Source: JAVBOW01 sp031550615 (GTDB lineage Bacteria > Bacteroidota > Bacteroidia > Bacteroidales > Rikenellaceae). From it: 64,000 nt of DNA. This document shows, one piece after another, positions 10,094 through 18,373 of this stretch (positions within the stretch are counted from its first letter, which is position 1; each line of letters begins with the position of its first letter). Location of the stretch: NCBI GenBank assembly GCA_031550615.1, contig JAVBOL010000005.1:9506-73505 (forward strand). The letters run 5' to 3'. A model generated the notes under the pieces. That model saw nothing but the letters and a program-made list of their open reading frames with translations. It ran no database searches and was not told where the DNA came from. A program made the translations under genes and the position numbers.

Positions 10094-11095
10094 CTATATG
10101 AGTTTATCGGTTAATTTTCGCATCTCATCCGCTGCATTGGCGTTGGCATACAATATATTGTACACCATGTCGGAAATGGGCATGCCGATACCGTAGCGGC
10201 GGCCTATCGGCCAGATGCACGCTGCCGCGTAGTACCCCTCGGCGACCATTTTCATCTCCGCTTTGGCGCTCTGCACCGAATACCCCTTGCCGACCATAAC
10301 GCCCAGCGTGCGGTTGCGGCTGAATTGCGAGTAGGAGGTCACCAGCAGGTCGCCCAGGTAGGCCGACGCCGACACGTTGCGCCCCTCGGCGGGGAACGCC
10401 CCGGCAAGGAAGCGGTCCATTTCGGTGTTGGCGTTGGAGATCAGCACGGCGATGAAGTTGTCGCCGTAGCCCAGTCCCAGCGCTATGCCGGCGGCTATGG
10501 CGTATATATTTTTAAGTATCGAGGCGTATTCGACCCCGAATATGTCGTCGGAATGGTTCACGCGGATGAATTCGCACTCCAGTCCGCGCGCGATCCTCTC
10601 GGCCAGCGACTTGTAGTGGGTCGCGACGGTCAGGTATGATAACCTTTCGAGTGCGACCTCCTCGGCGTGGCAGGGCCCGGTTATTATGCCGATCCGCTCG
10701 AAAGGCACCCCGTAGGCCTGGTTGACGTATTCGGCGACGGTGACATTCTCGGGGGTGACAATGCCTTTGATCGCCGAGATGACGAACTTGCCGGTCAGGG
10801 GCTCGGTGAGCGTTTCGAGGGTGGTCTTCAGGAAGGCGGACGGGGTGGCCAGCAACACCACCAGCGAGTTGCGCACGGCCTGGTCGATATCTGCGCACAG
10901 GGTAAGGTGCGGCGAGTGGAAATGCACGTCGCTCAGGTATTTGGGATTGTTGCCGTGGGTGGCGATATGTTCGCGCACGGCGTCGTTGCGCACATACCAC
11001 GACACATGGATACCTGCATGCAATAGTATCTTAACGAGGGCCGTGGCCCAGCTTCCGTGACCTATGACGGCCCACTTTATCTGCCTGTTGACCAA
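10094..11095 (-). CDS. gpsA: Glycerol-3-phosphate dehydrogenase [NAD(P)+]
   Basis: Reduces dihydroxyacetone phosphate to sn-glycerol-3-P for phospholipid synthesis. The Rossmann motif is GHGSWATAL; ATPSAFLKTTL, SAIKGI and GPCHAEEVA match GpsA, as does the catalytic Lys region SILKNIYAIAAGIALGLGYGDN. An open frame reaches an ATG at 11149, but a Bacteroidetes -7 box (11123-11130) lies inside that extension. I therefore choose the in-frame TTG at 11095, giving 333 residues, the normal length. It is divergent from purH and followed by pgi. Confidence 0.9.
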   Translation of the reverse strand: MVNRQIKWAVIGHGSWATALVKILLHAGIHVSWYVRNDAVREHIATHGNNPKYLSDVHFHSPHLTLCADIDQAVRNSLVVLLATPSAFLKTTLETLTEPLTGKFVISAIKGIVTPENVTVAEYVNQAYGVPFERIGIITGPCHAEEVALERLSYLTVATHYKSLAERIARGLECEFIRVNHSDDIFGVEYASILKNIYAIAAGIALGLGYGDNFIAVLISNANTEMDRFLAGAFPAEGRNVSASAYLGDLLVTSYSQFSRNRTLGVMVGKGYSVQSAKAEMKMVAEGYYAAACIWPIGRRYGIGMPISDMVYNILYANANAADEMRKLTDKLI

Positions 11096-11122
11096 GATTG
11101 AAATTAGGTGTTGTTGCAACTG

Positions 11123-11130
11123 CAAATGTA
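11123..11130 (-). promoter_or_regulatory. -7 box of gpsA promoter
   Basis: TACATTTG on the minus strand fits the Bacteroidetes sigma-ABfr -7 consensus TAnnTTTG. It lies 27 bp before the TTG start and argues against the upstream ATG at 11149. Confidence 0.6.
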
Positions 11131-11177
11131 GGCAAATTTTGTTAAACAAATTTTGTGTAAAAGCCGAGGGTTTTTCG

Positions 11178-11185
11178 TACCTTTG
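11178..11185 (+). promoter_or_regulatory. -7 box of purH promoter
   Basis: TACCTTTG matches TAnnTTTG, with a TTTTG about 22 bp upstream as a -33 element. It is back to back with the gpsA promoter, about 50 bp away. Confidence 0.65.
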
Positions 11186-11217
11186 CCCGATAATGTAAAT
11201 CAGTAAAGTTTTTTCAC

Positions 11218-12738
11218 GTGAAGAAGATCAAAAGCGCACTTATCTCGGTCTATCATAAAGACGGACTCGACCAAATCATACGCCGACTGGCAGCGGACGG
11301 AGTGAAATTTTACTCCACCGGGGGAACGCAAACATTTATCGAGAGCCTCGGGCTGGAGTGCACCGCGGTGGAATCGCTTACCGGATACCCCTCTATCCTG
11401 GGCGGCAGGGTAAAGACCCTACACCCGGGCGTTTTCGGCGGCATACTCGCCCGCCGCGGGCTGCAGGGCGATTTGGAGCAGTTGGCCGAATATAAAATCC
11501 CCGAAATAGACCTTGTGATCGTAGACCTCTATCCCTTCGAGGCCACGGTGGCATCGGGCGCTGAGGAGCAGGATATCATCGAGAAGATCGACATAGGCGG
11601 CATCTCGCTGATCCGCGCAGGGGCCAAGAACTTCAAGGACGTGGTTATCATCGGCAGCCAGGCGCAATACGGCGAACTTTTCGACGTGATCCAGGCACAG
11701 GCCAGCGCCACGACCATCGAGCAGCGCCGCCGCTTCGCAGCCTACGCCTTCTCGGTCAGCTCCCATTACGACTCGGCGATCTTCAACTACTTCAACCGCG
11801 TGGAGGATATCCCCGCATTCCGCGCCAGTTACGACAACGCCGTTACGCTGCGCTACGGCGAGAACCCCCACCAACAGGCCACCTTCTTCGGCGACCTGGA
11901 CGGCATGTTCGAAAAGCTGTGGGGCAAGGATATCTCCTATAACAATATGCTGGACATCGACGCGGCTATTGCGCTTTGCAACGAATACACCGAGCCCACC
12001 TTCGCGATCCTCAAGCATAACAACGCATGCGGACTGGCCTCGCGCCCCACGCTCCTGGAGGCCTGGACGGACGCGCTGGCCGGCGACCCCGTGTCGGCTT
12101 TCGGCGGTGTGCTGATCTGCAACCGCGAGATCGACCCCGCGACGGCGGAAGAGGTAAATAAACTCTTCTGCGAGGTCGTCCTCGCCCCGGGCTACGCCCC
12201 CGAGGCGCTCGAAACGCTCAAAAGCAAGAAAAACCGCATCATACTCAAACTCAAAAACACCGACCGCGGCCAGATGCAGTACCGCAGCCTTCTGAACGGC
12301 GTGGCCGTGCAGGGACGCGACGCTAAGGTGGGTGGCGTGGATTCCGAAATGGAGCTCAAGACCAAGACGGTGCCCACGGCAAGCGAGAAACTGAGTCTGG
12401 TGTTCGCCAACAAGATCGTCAAACACTCGAAGAGCAACGCCATCGTGCTGGCCAAAGACGGTATGATGCTGGCCAGCGGAGTGGGGCAGACATCACGCGT
12501 GGATGCCCTGCGACAGGCTATTGCCAAGGCGCAGAGCTTCGGCTTCGACCTGAAAGGCGCCGTGATGGCCTCGGACGCCTTCTTCCCCTTCGCCGACTGT
12601 GCGGAGATCGCCCACAAAGCGGGGATCACCGCCATAATACAGCCCGGCGGCTCCGTGCGCGACCAGGACAGCATCGACTACTGCGACGCAAACGGCATGA
12701 GCATGGTGTTCACATCAATACGACATTTTAAGCATTAA
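11218..12738 (+). CDS. purH: Bifunctional AICAR formyltransferase / IMP cyclohydrolase
   Basis: Carries out the last two steps of de novo purine synthesis. 506 residues from a GTG start at 11218. N-terminal IMP cyclohydrolase (MGS-like) domain, about residues 1-200: SVYHKDG, FYSTGGT, TGYPSILGGRVKTLHP. C-terminal formyltransferase domain: LRYGENPHQQA, and the catalytic Lys-His region FAILKHNNACGLA, then SDAFFPF and IQPGGSVRDQDSI. No frameshift is seen. It sits 10 bp before mreB, so read-through into the cell-shape operon is likely. Confidence 0.97.
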   Translation: MKKIKSALISVYHKDGLDQIIRRLAADGVKFYSTGGTQTFIESLGLECTAVESLTGYPSILGGRVKTLHPGVFGGILARRGLQGDLEQLAEYKIPEIDLVIVDLYPFEATVASGAEEQDIIEKIDIGGISLIRAGAKNFKDVVIIGSQAQYGELFDVIQAQASATTIEQRRRFAAYAFSVSSHYDSAIFNYFNRVEDIPAFRASYDNAVTLRYGENPHQQATFFGDLDGMFEKLWGKDISYNNMLDIDAAIALCNEYTEPTFAILKHNNACGLASRPTLLEAWTDALAGDPVSAFGGVLICNREIDPATAEEVNKLFCEVVLAPGYAPEALETLKSKKNRIILKLKNTDRGQMQYRSLLNGVAVQGRDAKVGGVDSEMELKTKTVPTASEKLSLVFANKIVKHSKSNAIVLAKDGMMLASGVGQTSRVDALRQAIAKAQSFGFDLKGAVMASDAFFPFADCAEIAHKAGITAIIQPGGSVRDQDSIDYCDANGMSMVFTSIRHFKH

Positions 12739-12748
12739 TAGATATCAG

Positions 12749-13768
12749 ATGGGATTATTCTCTCTTACACAGGAACTTGCTATTGACCTTGGCACTGCCA
12801 ATACGGTCATTATCCACAATGGCAAGATCGTGGTCGACGAGCCTTCTATCGTTGCGCTCGAGCACCACACCAACAAGCCCGTTGCGATAGGTAACGCCGC
12901 CAAACTGATGGATGGCCGCACCAACCCCAACATAATCACAAAGCGCCCCCTGAAGGACGGTGTGATCGCCGACTTCCACGCCACGGAGGTGATGCTGCGC
13001 GGGATGATAAAGAAGGTCAAGATGAGCGGACACCTCTTCTCGCCTTCGCTCAAGGTGGTTATCTGCATACCCTCGGGCTCGACCCCGGTCGAGATCCGCG
13101 CCGTGCGCGACTCAGCCGAGCATGCCGGGGGCCGCGAGGTGTTCATGATCTACGAACCGATGGCCGCAGCACTGGGCGCGGGCCTCGACGTGGAAGCGCC
13201 CGAAGGCAACATGATCGTCGACATAGGCGGCGGCACGACCGAGATCGCATGTATCTCGCTGGGCGGCATCGTCTGCTCGGAGAGCATCAATGTGGCTGGC
13301 GACATATTCAACGAAGAGATACGCTCTTACGTGCGCAGCCAGCACAACCTGCGCATCGGCGAACGCACGGCGGAGAATATCAAGATAGCCGTGGGCGCAG
13401 CCGTGCCCGAGCTGGAGGACGAGCCGGAAGATTTCATCTATACCGGCCCCAATATCCTCACCGCGCTGCCCTCGACCCTCTCGCTCTCGTACAGCGAGGT
13501 GGCCTACGCGCTGGAGCGTTCGCTGGTGAAGATCGACGCCGCCATCATGAAGGTGCTCGAAATGATCCCGCCCGAGCTTTATACCGACATCGTTAAGAAG
13601 GGTGTTTACCTGGCCGGCGGCGGTGCGCTGCTGCGCGGCCTGGACAAGCGCCTCTCGGAAAAGACCAACATACCTTTCATCGTGGCCGACGACCCCTTAA
13701 GGGCCGTTGCGCGCGGGACGAGCATAGCGCTCAAGAACATCAACAAGTTCTCGTTCCTGATGAAATAA
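12749..13768 (+). CDS. mreB: Rod shape-determining actin-like protein MreB
   Basis: 339 residues, cytoplasmic. It polymerises on the inner membrane and directs lateral-wall synthesis. Actin-fold nucleotide motifs are visible: DLGTANTVI (13-21, phosphate 1), IVDIGGGTTEIA (phosphate 2) and the adenosine motif VYLAGGGALLRGLD. It is the first gene of the mreB-mreC-mreD-mrdA-rodA elongasome cluster, with a 12-bp gap to mreC. Confidence 0.97.
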   Translation: MGLFSLTQELAIDLGTANTVIIHNGKIVVDEPSIVALEHHTNKPVAIGNAAKLMDGRTNPNIITKRPLKDGVIADFHATEVMLRGMIKKVKMSGHLFSPSLKVVICIPSGSTPVEIRAVRDSAEHAGGREVFMIYEPMAAALGAGLDVEAPEGNMIVDIGGGTTEIACISLGGIVCSESINVAGDIFNEEIRSYVRSQHNLRIGERTAENIKIAVGAAVPELEDEPEDFIYTGPNILTALPSTLSLSYSEVAYALERSLVKIDAAIMKVLEMIPPELYTDIVKKGVYLAGGGALLRGLDKRLSEKTNIPFIVADDPLRAVARGTSIALKNINKFSFLMK

Positions 13769-13780
13769 TCCTTTCAGGGT

Positions 13781-14611
13781 TTGCTGCGCCTCGTACTTTT
13801 CCTCAAAAAGATCTACGTCCTGCTGCTGTTCGTGCTGCTGGAGGTGTTGAGTCTGCATTTTTATGCAAACTCTACGAGTTACACCCGTGCGAGCCTGTTG
13901 ACAGCCTCCAACCGCTACGTAGGCTGGATCTATGCCGGGGCATCGAACATGGGACACTTTTTTACCCTGGGCCGCGAGAATAAAATGCTCACGGCAGAGG
14001 TGGCGCGTCTGCGCAACGAACTGGCAAGCTATGAGTCGGACACCTCGCGCATGAGGCTGACGATGGGTGAAACGCCCTATTTCTACACCACGGCCCGGGT
14101 GGTGGGCAACAGCATCACGCGCCAGGATAACTTCCTGACCCTTAATCGCGGCATACGCGACGACGTGGAGGCCAACATGGCCGTGATCTCGCCCGATGGC
14201 TGCATCGTTGGTTACGTGCTTTCGTGCAACGATAAATTCTCGGCATGTATCTCGGTGCTCAACCGCTCGTTCCGCACCAGCGGACGCATCAAGGGTACCG
14301 ACTACGTGGGCTCGGTGTGGTGGGATGGACGCAGCCCCGAGACGGTGATGCTCTCCGAGATCCCCAAATACGCCGAACTGCACAAGGGCGACACGGTGCG
14401 CACTTCGCACATCTCGGTCTTCTTCCCGCCCGACGTTATGATCGGCACGGTCGAGGAGTGGGATCTCAACCCGCAGACATATTCGTGGGACGTGAAGCTC
14501 AAACTCGCCACACGCCTCTCGTCGCTGCGCGACGTGGTGCTGGTGCGATATATGGACGCCGTGGAGCGCGCCGAATTGGAGTCGGCCACAGGATTTAATT
14601 CAAATAACTAA
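13781..14611 (+). CDS. mreC: Rod shape-determining protein MreC
   Basis: 276 residues from a TTG start 12 bp after mreB. There is one N-terminal transmembrane helix (about 10-30), then a coiled-coil stretch (NKMLTAEVARLRNELASYE) and the periplasmic beta domain (ARVVGNSITRQDNFLTLNRG). MreC links cytoplasmic MreB filaments to PBP2. No defects seen. It ends 6 bp before mreD. Confidence 0.92.
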   Translation: MLRLVLFLKKIYVLLLFVLLEVLSLHFYANSTSYTRASLLTASNRYVGWIYAGASNMGHFFTLGRENKMLTAEVARLRNELASYESDTSRMRLTMGETPYFYTTARVVGNSITRQDNFLTLNRGIRDDVEANMAVISPDGCIVGYVLSCNDKFSACISVLNRSFRTSGRIKGTDYVGSVWWDGRSPETVMLSEIPKYAELHKGDTVRTSHISVFFPPDVMIGTVEEWDLNPQTYSWDVKLKLATRLSSLRDVVLVRYMDAVERAELESATGFNSNN

Positions 14612-14617
14612 ACCAGG

Positions 14618-15121
14618 ATGCCCCGCACGCTTCAATTCATAATAATGTTCGTGGTGGCGGTGCTGCTGCAAACGGTGCTGCTCGACAACCTGAGTTTCGG
14701 AGTGTGGTTCCATCCGTTGATCTACATCGCCTTTATCGCCCTGCTGCCCATGGAACTCGCCCCGGTGTGGGTGCTGTTGCTGGGTTTCGCGCTGGGCGGG
14801 GTGGTCGACCTGGTCAGCGGCGGGGCGGGCCTGAATACCTCGGCGACGCTGCTCACGGCATTTGCGCGCCCGCTGCTGCTGCGCACGGTGGTCGATAAGG
14901 AGGATATGCGCGAGGGCGGGCTGCCCACCATCGATCTGCTGGGCACCAAGGGCTTTCTGCGCTACTGCATCTTCTTGTGCTCGGTGCATTGCCTGGCCTA
15001 TTTCTCGCTTGAGGCGGCCACGTGGAGTTACTTTTACCTGACCCTGATACGTATCGTGATAAGCACGGCGGCTACCGTCGGGCTGGTCTATTTCTTTCAA
15101 CTTTTCTACGCCGGGCGATGA
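14618..15121 (+). CDS. mreD: Rod shape-determining membrane protein MreD
   Basis: 167 residues, with four to five predicted hydrophobic helices and little soluble sequence. The polar-flanked FVVAVLLQTVLLDN start and WVLLLGFALGGVVDLVSGGAGLN are typical of MreD. The position between mreC and mrdA supports the call more than sequence identity does. Its TGA overlaps the mrdA ATG (ATGA). Confidence 0.85.
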   Translation: MPRTLQFIIMFVVAVLLQTVLLDNLSFGVWFHPLIYIAFIALLPMELAPVWVLLLGFALGGVVDLVSGGAGLNTSATLLTAFARPLLLRTVVDKEDMREGGLPTIDLLGTKGFLRYCIFLCSVHCLAYFSLEAATWSYFYLTLIRIVISTAATVGLVYFFQLFYAGR

Positions 15122-16932
15122 GCAACAACCGCAATATAATTTTGAAATGTGCGGTCGCGGTGCTTTTCATAGCGCTCGGGCTGCAGCTTTTCAATATACA
15201 GATCATCCAGGACCGGTACAAGGACCAGGCGGCCAATAACGCCCTGCGCTACGAGGTGCAGTATCCGCCGCGCGGGGAGATATATGACCGCAGGGGCGAA
15301 TTTCTGGTGCAGAGTAAGGAGTCTTACGACCTGATGGCGGTGCCTGGCGACGTGACGCCATTCGATACGGTGCTGCTGAGCCAGATCACGGGGGTCTCGA
15401 CCACAGAACTGGCGCGGCAACTAAAAAAGGCATGGCAATTCTCGCGCCGTCGTCCTTCGGTGATTATCAAGCAGATGCCCAAAGAGATGAAACTCCGCTT
15501 CGAAGAGCGGAGTTTTCCCGGTTTTTATACCGTATACCGTACGGTGCGTTCCTACCCGCGCAAGATCGCCGGCAACCTGCTCGGTTATGTGGGCGAGGTC
15601 AACGACCGCCACCTGGCCGCGGACGGTTACTACCGCCAGGGCGATTATGTGGGCATGAGCGGAGTTGAGCTCTCCTACGAGAAGGAGCTGCGCGGGCGTA
15701 AAGGCATACAGATCAATATGGTAGACGTGCACGGCGTGGCGCAGGGAAGCTACCGGGAGGGAATCTACGACACGATGGCCGTGCCGGGCCCTGCGATCAC
15801 GTGCACTATAGACTCACGTCTGCAAGCCCTTGGCGAAGAGCTTTTAAAGGGCAAAGTTGGCAGTATAGTGGCCATAGAACCAGCCACGGGCGAGGTTCTC
15901 GTGATGGCCAGCAGCCCCACGTACGACCCCGATGAACTGGTGGGGCGCGAGAGGGGCAACAACTACATGAAGTTGCTGGGTAACAAGCGACGTCCATTGT
16001 TCAACCGCGCGGTGATGGCGAGTTATCCTCCCGGGTCTACCTTCAAACTTATAAACGGCCTTATTGGGCAGCAGGAGAGTGTGTTGACGCCACAATCAGC
16101 ATACCCGTGCTCGATGGGTTACGCATACGGCAACCGCAAGCTCGGCTGCCACCCCCACCCCTCGCCCCTGAAACTGCAGGCTGCGGTGCAGAATTCGTGC
16201 AACGCCTATTTCTGTTACGTTTTCCGCAACATCGTCGACAACCGCAAATATGGCGACGTTAAGAAGGGTTATGCCGTCTGGGAAGATTACGTGCGCAGTT
16301 TCGGTTACGGGCGCAGCCTGGAAACCGACTTCGCGGGCGAATTGAACGGGTACGTCCCCACGGCGGAATTTTACAATAAGCGCTACCGCAACAGCTGGAA
16401 TTCGCTGACCGTGGTTTCGCTGTCGATAGGGCAGGGCGAACTGGGCGCTACGCCCCTGCAGATGGCCAACCTCGCCGCCACGGTCGCCAACCGCGGATAT
16501 TACTACACCCCACATATCGTCAGCCGCATACACGACCGCGACTCTATCGACGCACGGTTCTACGTGCGCCATAAGACGATGGTCGACAGCCGCTATTTCG
16601 ACCCCATTGTCGACGGCATGTACGACGCGGTGCACAAGGACGGCGGCACGGCGCGCATAGCCGACGTTCCCGGGTTGGAGGTATGCGGCAAGACCGGTAC
16701 GGCGCAGAACCCGCGCGGGGCGGACCACTCGACCTTCCTGTGTTTCGCCCCGAAGGATAACCCTAAGATCGCTGTTTCGGTCTATGTCGAGCACGGGCGC
16801 TTCGGCGCGACCGTGGCCGCACCTATCGCCAGCCTGATAATCGAGCAGTACCTTAACGACACTATACGCCGCCCCGACCTGGTGCAGTACATCAAAGATA
16901 TGCACATAGCCTATCCAGCGTATGATAGATAA
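15118..16932 (+). CDS. mrdA: Penicillin-binding protein 2 (elongasome transpeptidase)
   Basis: 604 residues. One N-terminal transmembrane helix (about 10-28) is followed by the PBP dimerisation domain (RGEIYDRRGEFLVQS) and then the transpeptidase. The active-site Ser307 is in STFK, the second motif is SCN in QNSCNAYFC, and the third is KTGTAQN. The open frame runs upstream to 15022 inside mreD, but the conserved start is MSNNRN at 15118 (ATGA overlap). It crosslinks lateral-wall peptidoglycan with RodA, whose gene begins inside its last codons. Confidence 0.95.
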   Translation: MSNNRNIILKCAVAVLFIALGLQLFNIQIIQDRYKDQAANNALRYEVQYPPRGEIYDRRGEFLVQSKESYDLMAVPGDVTPFDTVLLSQITGVSTTELARQLKKAWQFSRRRPSVIIKQMPKEMKLRFEERSFPGFYTVYRTVRSYPRKIAGNLLGYVGEVNDRHLAADGYYRQGDYVGMSGVELSYEKELRGRKGIQINMVDVHGVAQGSYREGIYDTMAVPGPAITCTIDSRLQALGEELLKGKVGSIVAIEPATGEVLVMASSPTYDPDELVGRERGNNYMKLLGNKRRPLFNRAVMASYPPGSTFKLINGLIGQQESVLTPQSAYPCSMGYAYGNRKLGCHPHPSPLKLQAAVQNSCNAYFCYVFRNIVDNRKYGDVKKGYAVWEDYVRSFGYGRSLETDFAGELNGYVPTAEFYNKRYRNSWNSLTVVSLSIGQGELGATPLQMANLAATVANRGYYYTPHIVSRIHDRDSIDARFYVRHKTMVDSRYFDPIVDGMYDAVHKDGGTARIADVPGLEVCGKTGTAQNPRGADHSTFLCFAPKDNPKIAVSVYVEHGRFGATVAAPIASLIIEQYLNDTIRRPDLVQYIKDMHIAYPAYDR

Positions 16933-18370
16933 CCGCCATACGGACAAAATGTTCGGCGCCATAGATTGGACGGCCGTGATGATATACGCCACCCTGGTGG
17001 TAATGGGGTGGCTCAATATCCACGCCGCGGTCTACAATGAGGCGCACGCCTCGCTGTTCGACCTCTCGCAGCGTTACGGGATGCAGATGATCTGGATCGG
17101 GGTGTCCACTTTCGTCGCGCTGACGGTGCTGCTGGTGGACAGCAAATATTACCACATGTTGGCCTACCCCCTTTACGCCGCGACGCTGTTGCTGTTGGTG
17201 GCGGTTATCTTCGTAGGCAGCGAGGTCAACGGCGCACGCTCGTGGATCAAGCTCGGGCCCGTGGCGTTGCAGCCCTCCGAGTTTATGAAATTCGCCACGG
17301 CGCTGGCCCTGGCGCGCTATATGAGCCACTATTCATTCTCGTTGAAAAACCTGCACGATGTCGTGCGCGTGGGGCTGATACTGGGCATTCCGGCGCTGGT
17401 GATACTGTTGCAGAACGATACGGGAAGCGCGGTGGTATACGGTTCGTTTATTTTCATGCTCTACCGCGAAGGGTTTAACGGGTGGCTCTATGCCGTGATC
17501 GGGATGGTGATACTGCTTTTCGTGCTCTCGTTCCTGGTCGAGCCTTTCACGCTGCTCTTACTGCTTATCGCGGGCTGTGCCCTCGGGGTGGGATTGCAGA
17601 ACCGCGTGCTGCGCGGCACGCTGATATACCTTGCGTCGATCGCGCTGGCCTCGATGCTGCTCTATATGGTCGGACAGGTGGCCGTAACCGGCGGACTTAG
17701 CGTATATGCGTGCGTGTTGTCGAGCACGCTGGCCTCGCTGCCGGTATTGGCGGTTATAGCTTACCGCAGCCGCATGATGAACATTATGCGCTATATCGCG
17801 CTGTTCTGCGGATCACTGATATTCGTGTTTTCGGTCGACTACGTTTTCGATAACGTGATGCAGGTGCACCAGCAGAAGCGCATCCTCGACCTGCTCGGGC
17901 TGGAAAGCGACCTCAAGGAGTGGGGGTATAACGTCAACCAGTCTAAAATAGCTATAGGGTCGGGCGGAGTGTTCGGCAAAGGATATATGAACGGGACGCA
18001 GACCAAATTCAATTTCGTGCCTGAGCAGAGCACCGACTTCATATTCTGCACGGTGGGCGAAGAGTGGGGTTTTGTGGGCTCGATAGTGGTGCTGGGGCTA
18101 TTCTGCGCCCTGATATACCGCCTTATGCGAATGGGAGAGAGGCAGCAGGAGGCATTCGGGCGCGTTTACTGTTACTCGGTGGCCTCGATATTCCTGTTCC
18201 ACGTCTTTATCAACGTGGGAATGACCATCGGGCTGGTGCCGGTGATCGGCATACCTCTGCCGATGTTCAGCTATGGCGGGTCGTCACTGATCGCTTTCAC
18301 GCTGCTGTTTTTCGTGGCGGTGAAACTCGACGCTTCAAAGCGTGAGAATTCTACTTACTTAGACTTTTAA
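16922..18370 (+). CDS. rodA: Peptidoglycan polymerase RodA (SEDS family)
   Basis: 482 residues, multi-pass inner-membrane glycosyltransferase that polymerises lipid II with PBP2. SEDS hallmarks: GARSWIKLGPVALQPSEFMKFATALALARY, the conserved LQNDTGSAVV, PEQSTDFIFCTVGEEWGF, and the C-terminal LPMFSYGGSS. Residues from about 185 to 310 form an extended hydrophobic insert, making the protein longer than E. coli RodA (370); long forms are common in Bacteroidetes. It overlaps mrdA by 11 bp. Confidence 0.94.
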   Translation: MIDNRHTDKMFGAIDWTAVMIYATLVVMGWLNIHAAVYNEAHASLFDLSQRYGMQMIWIGVSTFVALTVLLVDSKYYHMLAYPLYAATLLLLVAVIFVGSEVNGARSWIKLGPVALQPSEFMKFATALALARYMSHYSFSLKNLHDVVRVGLILGIPALVILLQNDTGSAVVYGSFIFMLYREGFNGWLYAVIGMVILLFVLSFLVEPFTLLLLLIAGCALGVGLQNRVLRGTLIYLASIALASMLLYMVGQVAVTGGLSVYACVLSSTLASLPVLAVIAYRSRMMNIMRYIALFCGSLIFVFSVDYVFDNVMQVHQQKRILDLLGLESDLKEWGYNVNQSKIAIGSGGVFGKGYMNGTQTKFNFVPEQSTDFIFCTVGEEWGFVGSIVVLGLFCALIYRLMRMGERQQEAFGRVYCYSVASIFLFHVFINVGMTIGLVPVIGIPLPMFSYGGSSLIAFTLLFFVAVKLDASKRENSTYLDF

Positions 18371-18373
18371 ATT

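Noticed and set aside
8976..10196. 406-codon plus-strand frame opposite pgi
   Set aside because: His/Gly-rich antisense composition and overlap with conserved pgi.
11419..12426. 335-codon minus-strand frame opposite purH
   Set aside because: Antisense shadow of purH; no recognisable domain.
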